This document shows, in pieces, positions 24,908 to 35,356 of a stretch of DNA of 64,000 nt. A program made the position numbers and the translations under genes. The notes under the pieces were generated by a model that was not told the DNA's origin, did no database searches, and saw only the letters and a list, made by a program, of their open reading frames with translations. The stretch comes from Alphaproteobacteria bacterium GWF2_58_20. GTDB lineage: Bacteria; Pseudomonadota; Alphaproteobacteria; UBA1247. Location of the stretch: contig MEMB01000006.1 of the NCBI GenBank assembly GCA_001768735.1, positions 144,205 through 208,204 on the forward strand, written 5' to 3'. Within the stretch, counting starts at the first letter, position 1. Each line of letters starts with the position of its first letter.

Positions 24908-26133
24908 TGTTGTCGGGTCATATTGTGCCAGCTTGGCGCAACCTGCTTCGCAACCGTCGCCGTACGCTGGTGACGGTGGGTGCGGTGGCCTTCACCATGG
25001 CGCTTCTGGTACTGGTGGGCGCCTTGAGTGAGGGCATGGTGCAGGGGCTTATCCGCAATGTCACCGAAACCTCCATGGGGCTGGTGCAGGCGCATGCGCC
25101 CGGATATCTTTCCGACCCTTCCTTTTATACGGCCATGGAACATTCCGAAGTCCTGGAAGCTGCGGCCAAGGATGCCGGGATATCTGTCGCCCGCCGAAGC
25201 TTTGGCGGCGGCCTTCTGGCGTATGGTGACAAGTCCGCGGGCGCACGCATCTGGGGCGTGGTGCCTGAGATGGAAAAGGCCTTCCGGTTTTCCGGAAGCC
25301 TGGCGGAAGGCACATTCCTTTCGGCCAAAACACCGCCTGGCAGCGTGGTGCTGGGACGCAAGATTGCCCATCTCCTCAAGGCCGGGATCGGGGATGACAT
25401 TGTGGTCCTGGTGCAGGCCTCGGATGGCTCCGTGGGAAATGAGCTTCTGCGGGTTGTGGGGGTTTTTGCGCCGATTGGCGATGATTTTGACCGCAGCGCC
25501 GCCGTGATTTCGTCTGCCGATTTCGAGCATGTGTTTGTCAGCGGGGGACGGGTGCATGAGCTGGCCTTTCTGGCGCGGGATGGCCGAAGTGCGGAGACGC
25601 TTGTTTCAGAACTCGAGCCCTTCGCGGAAGGGGCCGTCCTCAGGACATGGCGGCAGCTGATGCCGCCGATTTCCGACATGGACCTCATGATGCGCGGCAT
25701 GATGGTGTTTGTCGGGCTGGTGTTTTCGCTGGCGGCCGGCTTCGGCATTGTCAACACCATGATGATGGCCGTGCATGAACGGGTGCGTGAGTATGGGGTT
25801 CTCAAGGCCTTGGGCTGTACGCCCCTGCGCCTGTTCGTGGACACCAGCATTGAAGCGCTGCTCATGGGCGGTGTTGGCACCGTGCTGGGGGGGCTTGTGG
25901 GGCAGGGCCTTGTTGTCTGGTTCATTTACCATCCCATCGACCTGTCAAGGATTGTCGGGGACATGTCCCTTGTGGGGGTGGCGTTTGATCCTCTGTGGCG
26001 CGCGGCATCCGCTCCGGACCTCATCTTCCTCAATGCCGTGGTCATGCTCGTGCTTTGCTGGGGGGTATCCATTCTTCCGGCCTTGCGTGCCGCCCGCCTC
26101 AACCCGGTGGAGGCGATGAATCATGATGGCTGA
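24904..26133 (+). CDS. ABC transporter permease (FtsX/MacB-LolE type)
   Basis: 'AWRNLLRNRRRTLVTVGAVAFTMALLVLVG'; C-terminal FtsX TMs 'GFGIVNTMMMAVHERVREYGVLKALGCTPLRLF'. Confidence 0.92.
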   Translation: MMLSGHIVPAWRNLLRNRRRTLVTVGAVAFTMALLVLVGALSEGMVQGLIRNVTETSMGLVQAHAPGYLSDPSFYTAMEHSEVLEAAAKDAGISVARRSFGGGLLAYGDKSAGARIWGVVPEMEKAFRFSGSLAEGTFLSAKTPPGSVVLGRKIAHLLKAGIGDDIVVLVQASDGSVGNELLRVVGVFAPIGDDFDRSAAVISSADFEHVFVSGGRVHELAFLARDGRSAETLVSELEPFAEGAVLRTWRQLMPPISDMDLMMRGMMVFVGLVFSLAAGFGIVNTMMMAVHERVREYGVLKALGCTPLRLFVDTSIEALLMGGVGTVLGGLVGQGLVVWFIYHPIDLSRIVGDMSLVGVAFDPLWRAASAPDLIFLNAVVMLVLCWGVSILPALRAARLNPVEAMNHDG

Positions 26134-27363
26134 TGTGGGCATGGTCTTCCTTGTGGCATGGCGCAGCATCTGGCGCGCACGCACCCGTAGCCTCATTACC
26201 GTGGGGGCGATGGCGTTTGGCCTTGCCTTCTCGATTTTCATGATGGCCTTTAGCGATGGCATGTATGCCAAGCTCATTCATGATGCCGTGAGCCAGCAGG
26301 CGGGGCATGTGGTGGTGGAGCAAAAGGATTATGAGAATGCGCCGGATCCGGCGCTGATGGTGCCGGATGCGGATGCCGTGCTGCGGATGGCATCACGCAT
26401 TCCAGGCTTTGTGGAAGGACAGGTTTTCATTCTGGGGCAGGGCGTTGTCCAGTCCAGCCGTGAATCCGCAGGGGTGGGCGTCGTCGGGATTGATCCGGTG
26501 GCGCAGGCCCTTTCCACGCCGGCGCGCGGACGGGTGGAGGGCAAGTATCTGGAGCCGGGGGCGCAGGAGGTGTTCATGAGCGCTTCCATGGCCCGGCGGC
26601 TGGGTGTTGCATCGGGCAAACGTGTGGTGCTGGCGGTCAATGATGCTTCCGGCGAACTGGTGCAGATGCTTTTTCGTATCGCAGGCACCTTTACCACGGG
26701 ATCCGAGGAGATTGACGGGGCCGTTGTCTATGTGCCGCTGGGCGCTGCCCGCAGCCTGTTCGGCCTTGCGCCCCATGCGGCCACGCGTGTGGGCATGATC
26801 CTCGAGAATGCGGAAATGGCACCCGCGTTTCGGGATGCCCTTAGCCGGGAAACCGGCTCCAGGGAGGGGCTCGCCGTTTACCTGTGGAATGAGGTGTTGC
26901 CCGATCTGGCGCGGTATATCCGGTTTGACCGGGGATCCGCCCTTGTCACCTGCGGCATCCTGATCTTCATTGTGCTGTTCACCCTGTTCAATACGATTTT
27001 GATGGCCATTTTGGAGCGCGAACGGGAATTTGCCCTGCTCATGGCCATCGGCACCAGACCCGCCCGCCTCATGGCCCAGGTCCTCATTGAAAGCGCCAGC
27101 CTTTCGCTGCTGGGATGCCTGGCCGGGATGGCGCTGGGATATGGGGCGTCGGTGGCTTTCTCAGGCTCCGGCATTGACATGTCGTCGCTGTATTCTTCTT
27201 CGGTCAGCGTGTCCGGCTTTACCATCGACATGCTGGTCTATCCAAGGTTCCGCCTGTCCGTGGCAGGATGGATGTCGTTCTGGGCCTTCCTGTTTGCAAC
27301 CGGCGTGGCACTGTTGCCCACCCTGCGCATTGGCCGCATGTCCCTGACGGAAAGGTTACGCTG

Positions 27364-27364
<1 letters not shown>
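26123..27364 (+). CDS. ABC transporter permease (FtsX/MacB-LolE type)
   Basis: 'AWRSIWRARTRSLITVGAMAFGLAF'; 'LFNTILMAILEREREFALLMAIGTRPARLMAQVLIES'. Confidence 0.92.
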
Positions 27365-28045
<681 letters not shown>

Positions 28046-28065
<20 letters not shown>

Positions 28066-29182
28066 GGCCCTGCTGCTTTCATGCCTGCTGGCGTTTCCGG
28101 CCCATGCCGCAACGCTGCGGACCGATTTGCGCACCAGTTTCCAGCTGACGCCGGATAGCGCCAACGATGGCGTTCTTTCGGCCGATCTGCGTCTGAAGGT
28201 TATGGCCCGTCCTGCGCAGGACATGTTTTTTGAAACCCATCTGGTGGAATCGCAGGTGTTGCAGGATGCGGCAATGGCGCCGCTGGCCCGGTCGGACTTG
28301 GATTACCGCTTGGCCGGGCTGGATTTTCCGCACATGCAGGGGACGCATGGACGGGGTGTACTGGCGATTGACCGGTTGCAGATGCGTCTGTCCAAAGGCG
28401 CTGCGGACTGGACACTGGGCCGCCAGCCTGTCACGTTCGGCACGGCATTTTTCTGGAATCCGCTGGATGTTTTCCGCCCCTTTGGCACGGCGGCGCTGGA
28501 CCGCGACTACAAGCCCGGTGTGGATGCCGTGCGTCTGGATGTGGCCACGGGCGATTTTTCCGGCCTGACGGGGATTGCGTCTTTTGGGCGCAGCGCGGAA
28601 ACATCGGCGCTGCTCCTGCGCGGACATGCATCTGTTTCCGGCTGGGATATGGCCCTTCAGGGCGGGCGCATCTCTCATGGGTTTCATCTGGGCGGCAGCC
28701 TGGTGGGGGATTTTGACGGCCTGGAGGTGCGGGCCGAGGCATCCCAGTTCTGGGGGACGGATAACGTGTTTTCGGCGGGTGGAGAGCGGTTGCTGGAAGA
28801 TCATTTCTTCGGGGTGGCGGGGATTGGCCGCCGGCTGGACAGTGGTTTGCAGCTGGAAGCGGAGCTGGCCTGCAACACACTGGGCGCATCCGGGAAAAGT
28901 GTGGAGGCGCGGGCGCGTCAGGCCGCCGGATACATGCCCAACCTTGGACGCAGAATGCTGGCCATGAGCGCCAGTTATGAGCTTTCACCGCTGGTATCCG
29001 GACGGTTGGCGCTTGTGCATTCCCTGTCCGATGAATCTTTTGTTTTCCAGCCTGACCTGACGCTGAGTCTTGCGGATGAAGTTGACGCTGTGGTGTCGGC
29101 GTCGTTTAATGCCGGACGCTCCGGCAGTGAATTCGGTGGTCTGGAAAACAGCCTGTTTGTCCAGATCCGCGCAGCTTTCTGA
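28046..29182 (+). CDS. Outer-membrane beta-barrel protein
   Basis: Signal peptide MALRFHKALLLSCLLAFPAHA; 'WTLGRQPVTFGTAFFWNPLDVFRPFG'; alternating pattern and C-terminal Phe (LFVQIRAAF). Confidence 0.75.
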
Positions 29183-29202
29183 TCCTGTCCAAGGAGGATT
29201 TC

Positions 29203-30114
29203 ATGCTTGAGCATCATTCCGTGTCCCACCCGCGTGAACTGGAAGACCTGCAATGGCGTGAAGCCGCCATGCGTCAGGAAAAGGCAAAAAAATCGAGGAA
29301 GGCCAAGCGAGGCAAGGACTTGAAGCTTTCTCCCGAGGCGCAGGTTGCCGAGGAGGCCCGGCTGGGCGACCGGGTGGAAATCGGCGCAGGCTCCCAGGTG
29401 GAAGGCAATGCCCAGCTGGAGCAGGATGTAAAGATTGGCCGCAATGTGCGCATCTATCCCGGCGTCAAGCTGGAGCCCGGCGTGGAAATCGCCGATGGTG
29501 CGGTCCTGATGCCGGGCGTGAAGGTGGCTGCGGGCGCGAAAATCGGTGCGGGCTGCGTTCTGGCCGACAAGGTGCGGATTGGCGAAAGTTCACAAATCGG
29601 GGCCGGCAGCAGCCTGGCTCCGGAAGATGAGGTGGGCGCGGGTGTGTCCATTGGCGCAAACAGCGTGATCCACAAGAATGTGGTGATTGGCCCGGGCTGC
29701 ATGCTGGGTGCGGGATGTACGGTGGAAGACAGGGCCAATATTGGTGCGCGTTCGGTTCTGGCGGCAAAGGTGCGCGTGGGCGTTGCCAGCCAGCTGGGCG
29801 TGGGCGTGAAGATTGGCAAGGACAGTGTGCTGGGGAATGGCTGCCATGTGGAAAGGCGTGCGGCGCTGGGCTCCGGCGTGGTTATGGCCATGGAAGCGCG
29901 GGTTGGCGCTTTTGCAACCCTTGGGGCCCGTGCCAAAATGGGCCGCAGCGCCATGGTGGGGGATGGCGGCGTTTTGCGTGAAGAGGCCGAACTGGCGCCC
30001 GGCTTCCTGCTTGAAGGCCATGCGGAAAGCCTGCCGGAGGAAAGCCTTGGTCTTGAGGATTTGCTGGAAAGGCGGCAGATTGCGACCACCCGGCTGCGTT
30101 CCCTTGTTCCGTAA
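29203..30114 (+). CDS. Left-handed beta-helix (hexapeptide repeat) protein
   Basis: Continuous hexapeptide pattern '[VIL]GAGxx/[VI]xxGA' over about 240 aa, preceded by a Lys/Arg-rich N-terminus (REKAKKSRKAKRGKDLK). Confidence 0.8.
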   Translation: MLEHHSVSHPRELEDLQWREAAMRQEKAKKSRKAKRGKDLKLSPEAQVAEEARLGDRVEIGAGSQVEGNAQLEQDVKIGRNVRIYPGVKLEPGVEIADGAVLMPGVKVAAGAKIGAGCVLADKVRIGESSQIGAGSSLAPEDEVGAGVSIGANSVIHKNVVIGPGCMLGAGCTVEDRANIGARSVLAAKVRVGVASQLGVGVKIGKDSVLGNGCHVERRAALGSGVVMAMEARVGAFATLGARAKMGRSAMVGDGGVLREEAELAPGFLLEGHAESLPEESLGLEDLLERRQIATTRLRSLVP

Positions 30115-30143
30115 GCATGAGGGAGCTGGCGGAAGGACGTCGA

Positions 30144-30836
30144 TTATCCGGGTTGCCATGCAAAAACATAGATGAGGGAATAATATATTCCCACCACGAT
30201 GAAAATGATGCCGGTTGCGCGCCTTGCCCATGCTTCAAACACGGAAAGTTTTCCAAATAGTCCGGCAACCTTGTCGCGTCCTGTGGCCAGAAGCAAGGCA
30301 AAGACCAATACGGGCAGTCCAGTGGCGATTCCATAGGTCGCTGGCAGGATCACCTGCGAATGGTGCTGGATGGCCAGCGGTAACAGGCTGCCAAAAAAGA
30401 GGGCGGCGGAAGTTGGACAAAAGGAAAGGGCGAAGAAAATCCCTAAAAGGCCGGCACCCCATATGCTGCCTCTTTTAACATGACGTTGCCATCCGGTGAG
30501 GGATGGACAGCTTTTAAGATGGAAAGACAAAATGTTCAGCAGGACCATCCCGACAAGGATGAGCAGTGGTCCAAGCAGGATGTTCATGTATTTCTGCAAG
30601 CCGCAAGAGATGGCCGGGATGGCATTTGCAAGGCTGAGCAGAATCATGCCCAGAAGGGCATAGGTCAATGACCGGCCAAAAGTGTAGGCAATGCCAGCCC
30701 ATAAAACCTGTCGGTCTTTCCGGGAATGTGCGCCAACATACGAGATTGCGGCAATGTTGGTGGCCAAGGGACATGGACTTATGGATGTCAGAAGTCCCAG
30801 CCAGAATGCTGAAGTGATGGCCAGAAGGAAAAGCAT
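30144..30836 (-). CDS. arsG: ArsG-like aromatic arsenical efflux permease (CcdA/DsbD-type TM protein)
   Basis: 'SAFWLGLLTSISPCPLATNIAAISYVGAHSRKDRQVLWAGIAYTFGRSLTYALLGMI', 'FALSFCPTSAALFFGSLLPLA'; genomic context. Confidence 0.7.
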   Translation of the reverse strand: MLFLLAITSAFWLGLLTSISPCPLATNIAAISYVGAHSRKDRQVLWAGIAYTFGRSLTYALLGMILLSLANAIPAISCGLQKYMNILLGPLLILVGMVLLNILSFHLKSCPSLTGWQRHVKRGSIWGAGLLGIFFALSFCPTSAALFFGSLLPLAIQHHSQVILPATYGIATGLPVLVFALLLATGRDKVAGLFGKLSVFEAWARRATGIIFIVVGIYYSLIYVFAWQPG

Positions 30837-30845
30837 GCCATTTCC

Positions 30846-31346
30846 TTATTTGAATGAAGTTATTTCGTCGGTAACATACTGGATGAAAGCTTCCCGGTCA
30901 TGCGCCAGTCGCCAAACATTGGGGAGGATTTTAAAAGTGTCCGGCATATTGTTTTTGCCTCCCGCAAGAACCACTCCCCCACTGGTGAGTTGGTAGTCAT
31001 TGATGTAGTGGCGGTTTTCCGGCACATCAAGATTGACGGTCTGCATCACAATCCGTTCCCTAGTGTATTCTTCGGTGAAATGGGTTTCAAGCGTTTCGCG
31101 CGTCAGGGCCTCCATCATTTTGCAGGTGGGACAGCGCACGCGGCCATGAAAATAATAAACAACAAGCTGGTTGTCCGCGACAGGGATGGACGGGATCATA
31201 TCCAGATTGTCTTTTGGAAAATCCTGTGGCGTACCCGTGGTTTCCGCAGCCATGGACGGCGTAATGGCGCGTGTTTTGTGAAACATGGCTTGGCCAAGGC
31301 TTGCGATGACAAGCAGCAAGAAGGTCGTTAAAATTCTTTTTTTCAT
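30846..31346 (-). CDS. arsF: ArsF-like thioredoxin-fold protein (annotated elsewhere as nitrophenyl compound nitroreductase subunit ArsF family)
   Basis: 'LVVYYFHGRVRCPTCKMMEALTRETLETHFTEEYTRERIVMQTVNLDVPENRHYINDYQLTSGGVVLA'. Confidence 0.7.
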   Translation of the reverse strand: MKKRILTTFLLLVIASLGQAMFHKTRAITPSMAAETTGTPQDFPKDNLDMIPSIPVADNQLVVYYFHGRVRCPTCKMMEALTRETLETHFTEEYTRERIVMQTVNLDVPENRHYINDYQLTSGGVVLAGGKNNMPDTFKILPNVWRLAHDREAFIQYVTDEITSFK

Positions 31347-31576
31347 TTCAGAAGCTCCTTCATTTCCGCAAGCATCGGGATTTTTCCGACGATTTTGACC
31401 TTGCCATCCACCGCCATGGCGGGTGTCATCATGACACCGAAACTTATGATCTGTGTGATGTCTGTCACCTTTTCGATTTCAAAGGACAGGCCCAGTTCGG
31501 TCGCGGCTTTTTCAGCAACTTCCGTCAGTTTTTGGCATTTTGGGCATCCTGTGCCCAGAATCTGGATTTTCATCAT
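31343..31576 (-). CDS. arsE: ArsE-like small thioredoxin (redox-active disulfide protein)
   Basis: 'MKIQILGTGCPKCQKLTEVAEKAATELGLSFEIEKVTDITQIISFGVMMTPAMAVDGKVKIVGKIP', CPKC active site. Confidence 0.75.
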   Translation of the reverse strand: MMKIQILGTGCPKCQKLTEVAEKAATELGLSFEIEKVTDITQIISFGVMMTPAMAVDGKVKIVGKIPMLAEMKELLK

Positions 31577-31584
31577 CTTCTCCC

Positions 31585-32886
31585 TTATGCGAAAAAGGCG
31601 CCATAGACCATGCCGCACAGCATGGACATGACGATAACCAGTGAAATAAAGACCGCCGTCTTTTTTGTTCCCATGACACTCCGGATGACCAGCATGCTTG
31701 GCAGGCTGAGGGCAGGGCCTGCCAGGAGAAGGGTCAGTGCCGGGCCCTGCCCCATACCGTTTGCCATGAGGCCTGAAAGGATGGGAACCTCGGTCAGTGT
31801 CGCGAAATACATGAATGCCCCGACAATGGCGGCGAAGGCATTGGCAAAAACCCCGTTCCCGCCAACCATTGATGAAATCCACGGCGACGGGATGAGCCCC
31901 TCATGCCCGACGCGCCCGAGGAGGATCCCGGAAACCAGCACACCAAACAAAAGCAGTGGCAGGATTTGCTTGGCAAACGCCCACGAAGCGGAAAACCAGT
32001 CCTCCGCTTCGCCGCCGTTGGTGCTGGTGATAAGGGAAAGCCCCAAAGCGCCAACCGTAAATGCGATGATCGGCTGCTCCGGGAAAAGTGCGGCCAGCAG
32101 GACAACGGGAAGCGCCATCACCCCAATTTTCCATGAACGCACCCCAAACCAGAGAACGAGGACAACGCCAAGAAGGACAGCAAAAAACGAAGTCATCCAC
32201 CACTTGGCGGCAAACATGATCGCCCAGAACCCCATCGTCTCCTGTGGCTTTCCCCAGTTGGCGAAAACAAGGATGCCGATCATGGCGGAAAAATACAGCA
32301 CGTTCTGCCACAGCGGGCGGGCGGGTTTGTCTTCGGCGGCGTTTTCAAACCCCGCCGCCTTTTCCCCATCTTCCTTGCGAAAAATGAAGTGCATGAGCAC
32401 GCCGATGACAATGCCGATCAGGATGGCGCAAACGGCGCGGGCGATGCCCATCTTCGGCCCCAGAACCTGAGCCGTCAGCACAATGGCCAGAACATTGATG
32501 GCGGGGCCGGAATAGAGGAACGCGCAGGCGGGGCCAAGCCCCGCGCCCATGCGCCAGATGCCCGCAAACAGCGGCAGCACCGTGCAGGAGCAGACGGCAA
32601 GGATGGTGCCGGACGCGGAGGCGACGCCATAAGCCACAAACCTGTTTGCCTTCGCACCAAGGTATTTCATCACAGAATTCTGGCTGATGAAGACCCCAAT
32701 GGCACCTGCGATGAAGAAGGCGGGAACAAGGCACAAAAGCACATGTTCGCGCGCATACCACTTCACCAGCTGGAGCGCTTCGGACACGGCATTGTCAAAG
32801 CGCGGCACACCCACTGGCAGGAAGTAAACCCCGAGGAATACCGCGACGATGAGCGCGAGTTTTTTTCCTTCGTCCTTCCAGTTCAT
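31585..32886 (-). CDS. arsP: Permease of the ArsP/DUF318 (YraQ-like) family
   Basis: 'FIAGAIGVFISQNSVMKYLGAKANRFVAYGVASASGTILAVCSCTVLPLFAGIWRMGAGLGPACAFLYSGPAINVLAIVLTA'; start overlaps the arsR stop (ATGA). Confidence 0.85.
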   Translation of the reverse strand: MNWKDEGKKLALIVAVFLGVYFLPVGVPRFDNAVSEALQLVKWYAREHVLLCLVPAFFIAGAIGVFISQNSVMKYLGAKANRFVAYGVASASGTILAVCSCTVLPLFAGIWRMGAGLGPACAFLYSGPAINVLAIVLTAQVLGPKMGIARAVCAILIGIVIGVLMHFIFRKEDGEKAAGFENAAEDKPARPLWQNVLYFSAMIGILVFANWGKPQETMGFWAIMFAAKWWMTSFFAVLLGVVLVLWFGVRSWKIGVMALPVVLLAALFPEQPIIAFTVGALGLSLITSTNGGEAEDWFSASWAFAKQILPLLLFGVLVSGILLGRVGHEGLIPSPWISSMVGGNGVFANAFAAIVGAFMYFATLTEVPILSGLMANGMGQGPALTLLLAGPALSLPSMLVIRSVMGTKKTAVFISLVIVMSMLCGMVYGAFFA

Positions 32887-33185
32887 GGGCATTTTCCTTT
32901 CAAAACGGCATCCGCGCAATCAAGAAACTTCATGATGCAGGGCACTTTCAGCCGATACCAGACCCATCTTCCGCGCTTGTCGCTTTCAACGATTCCTGCA
33001 TTGCGCAGGATCGTCAGGTGCTTGGATACCGTGGAAAAATCGAGCCCGGCCTCTTCGACCAGCGCGCAGACGCATTTTTCACCGCCCGCAAGGCTTTCCA
33101 CCATACTCATGCGCGCTGGATGGCCAAGCGCTTTCAGGATTTGGGCCCTGTCTGTCACTTGCGTCCTGATTTTTCTTTCCACCAC
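32883..33185 (-). CDS. arsR: ArsR-family transcriptional regulator
   Basis: 'RAQILKALGHPARMSMVESLAGGEKCVCALVEEAGLDFSTVSKHLTILRNAGIVESDKRGRWVWYRLK'; 'EKCVCAL' metal-binding box. Confidence 0.92.
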   Translation of the reverse strand: MVERKIRTQVTDRAQILKALGHPARMSMVESLAGGEKCVCALVEEAGLDFSTVSKHLTILRNAGIVESDKRGRWVWYRLKVPCIMKFLDCADAVLKGKCP

Positions 33186-33355
33186 GTCGAGATCCCAGTC
33201 TTGTTTTTATATTTGGCAAAATAACCAAACAACAGAAGGTTGTCAAGAAGGGCGGCGTCAAGGCTGGAAATTTTGCACGATGATGTTGAATTGAAAAGAT
33301 TTTACCGTGAATGCGTATGCCAAAAAGAACGGCATCTTGTTTGGAAAAGCGGGGA

Positions 33356-33510
33356 GATCAAGATGAACGTTAAATGCTCTATGTTCCGTAATTTTGGCTG
33401 CACAGAATTTTCGCCAAGCAACGGCGATTTTGCCCTTGCCATCAACCGCCATGGCGGGTGGCCATCAAAAGGCAACAGGGGTATTCAAGATGAACGCTCA
33501 AGGCTCTAAA
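33356..33510. repeat. Intergenic element copy 2 (related to 14606-14770)
   Basis: 33453-33510 is the reverse complement of the left ~58 nt of copy 1 with about one mismatch. 33356-33381 (GATCAAGATGAACGTTAAATGCTCTA) is a second, direct copy of the end motif at 33483-33508 (ATTCAAGATGAACGCTCAAGGCTCTA). Confidence 0.75.
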
Positions 33511-33551
33511 GGACAGGCCCCGTTCGATCGCGACTTTTTCGGTAATTTCCG

Positions 33552-34001
33552 TCAGGTTTTTTTCAGGGGTTTTTTCAGGGAAAAGGTTTTTGGCAACAAA
33601 TCACCCAGAACATGAAGGCCCTGCACCTTTTTCTCATCGCACACCAGAATGCGCGTGTCCTTGCCGCCAAATTCGGCAATCCGCTGACGGCAGGCGCCGC
33701 ACGGTGTGGGCGCAATCTTGCCTGCCCCCATGACGAGAACCGCTTCCAGCTTCTTTTTGCCGCCTGAGGAAACCATGGCGGCGAGAGCTCCTTCCTCTGC
33801 GCAGGTCCCGCAGGGATAGGACGCGTTTTCCACATTGCATCCGGCATAAAGGTGACCATCTTTCGTCAGCACGCAAGCCCCCACGGCAAAGCCGGAATAG
33901 GGGGCATGGGCATTTTCCAGCGCGGCATGGGCGAGGGACATCATCTGCGCCTGCACACCTACGGGCAGTTTTTTCAGGCTCTTGCGTGTCTTGTCAGACA
34001 T
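33552..34001 (-). CDS. cdd: Cytidine deaminase
   Basis: 'ALENAHAPYSGFAVGACVLTKDGHLYAGCNVENASYPCGTCAEEGALAAMVSSG', 'PTPCGACRQRIAEFG'. Confidence 0.95.
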   Translation of the reverse strand: MSDKTRKSLKKLPVGVQAQMMSLAHAALENAHAPYSGFAVGACVLTKDGHLYAGCNVENASYPCGTCAEEGALAAMVSSGGKKKLEAVLVMGAGKIAPTPCGACRQRIAEFGGKDTRILVCDEKKVQGLHVLGDLLPKTFSLKKPLKKT

Positions 34002-35328
34002 TGGGCTTCTCCCAGGTTGCCGGATCAGCCTTTTGCTGTTCCGAGGTTGTCATGTTTTTCACCTCGTGTGGCATCCCGTCTTCAAAGGGCGGGAACCAGA
34101 CGAACGGAATGCCCTTCTTGTTCGCGTATTTGAGCTGGCGGTCCAGCTTGCCCGGCATGTGGAACAGCTCCACCTTGAGGCCGCGTGCCCGCAAGATGCG
34201 GCTGGTGGCCAGCGCCAGCCCGTGCCGTTCGGCGGAGGGGGAAATGACGAGAACGTCGGTGGGGCACTGGCGGGTGGCGTTCAGGCGTCCTTCCTGCAGG
34301 AGCTTGGGGAACAGGCGCGACAGGCCGATGGAAATCCCAACGCCCGGCAGCTTCTTGTTGATGAAGGCGCTGGCAAGGTCATCATACCGTCCGCCCGCCA
34401 TGATGGTGGGGTAATCCGGATAGGAGGTGAACTTGCCCTCGTAAACCGTGCCCGTGTAATAGTCGAACCCGCGCGCGATGCAAAGGTCGGCCTCGATGGC
34501 ACCCTGTGGCAGTTCGGCGAGCATGTCCATGACCTGCGCCAGTTCATCAAGGCCCGCTTCCAGGGTTTCGTTCATGACGCCAAGGGCGCAGACTTTTTTG
34601 GCAAAGCTGGTGTCTTGCGTACGGATGTCGGCCAGGTCGATGCATTTGGCAATCGCGCTTTCCTGCATGCAGCATTCGCTGGCGAGCAATTTGCCGACTT
34701 CCGCGTGGGGCAGCTTGTCCAGTTTGTCGAGGATACGGATGGCCTCGCTCGCTTTTGCAATGCTCAGGCCTTCCATGAAACCGGCCAGGATTTTGCGGTT
34801 GCTGAGCTTGAGGACAATGTCGGAGATGCCCCGGCGGCGCATGATGTCATAGGCGATGGCAGGCATTTCCGCGTCGAACTGGAGGGGGAGGTGATCCACG
34901 TTGATGACGTCAATGTCGCACTGGGTGAATTCGCGGTAGCGGCCTTCCTGTGGGCGTTCGCCGCGCCAGACCTTCTGGATCTGGTAGCGCTTGAACGGGA
35001 AAGTCAGGTCGCCAAAATGCTGGGCGACATAGCGCGCCAGCGGCACGGTCAGGTCGTAGTGCAGGCCAAGCCGCGCATCCTTGTCGTCTCCCTCACCCTG
35101 AAGGCGGTTCAGGATATAGATTTCCTTGTCGGTTTCCCCCTTGGCGAGAAGAACCTCCAGCTCTTCCACCGCCGGAGTTTCGATGGAGCAGAAACCAAAG
35201 CTCTCGAAGGCCTTGCGGATATCATCGATGAAGGCAAGTTCTGCCAGCCGCACTTCTGGAAGCATTTCCGGAAAACCGCTGATCGGGCGGGGACGATAAG
35301 TCGATTTTTTCTGCGGTGTGTCGTTCAT
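33994..35328 (-). CDS. hisS: Histidyl-tRNA synthetase
   Basis: Class II aaRS with 'LPLQFDAEM...' and the HisS motif 'ARGFDYYTGTVYEGKF', 'AGGRYDDL', C-terminal anticodon-binding domain. Confidence 0.94.
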   Translation of the reverse strand: MNDTPQKKSTYRPRPISGFPEMLPEVRLAELAFIDDIRKAFESFGFCSIETPAVEELEVLLAKGETDKEIYILNRLQGEGDDKDARLGLHYDLTVPLARYVAQHFGDLTFPFKRYQIQKVWRGERPQEGRYREFTQCDIDVINVDHLPLQFDAEMPAIAYDIMRRRGISDIVLKLSNRKILAGFMEGLSIAKASEAIRILDKLDKLPHAEVGKLLASECCMQESAIAKCIDLADIRTQDTSFAKKVCALGVMNETLEAGLDELAQVMDMLAELPQGAIEADLCIARGFDYYTGTVYEGKFTSYPDYPTIMAGGRYDDLASAFINKKLPGVGISIGLSRLFPKLLQEGRLNATRQCPTDVLVISPSAERHGLALATSRILRARGLKVELFHMPGKLDRQLKYANKKGIPFVWFPPFEDGMPHEVKNMTTSEQQKADPATWEKPNV

Positions 35329-35356
35329 GGTTTTTCAGCCTTGTCCATTCAAGATG

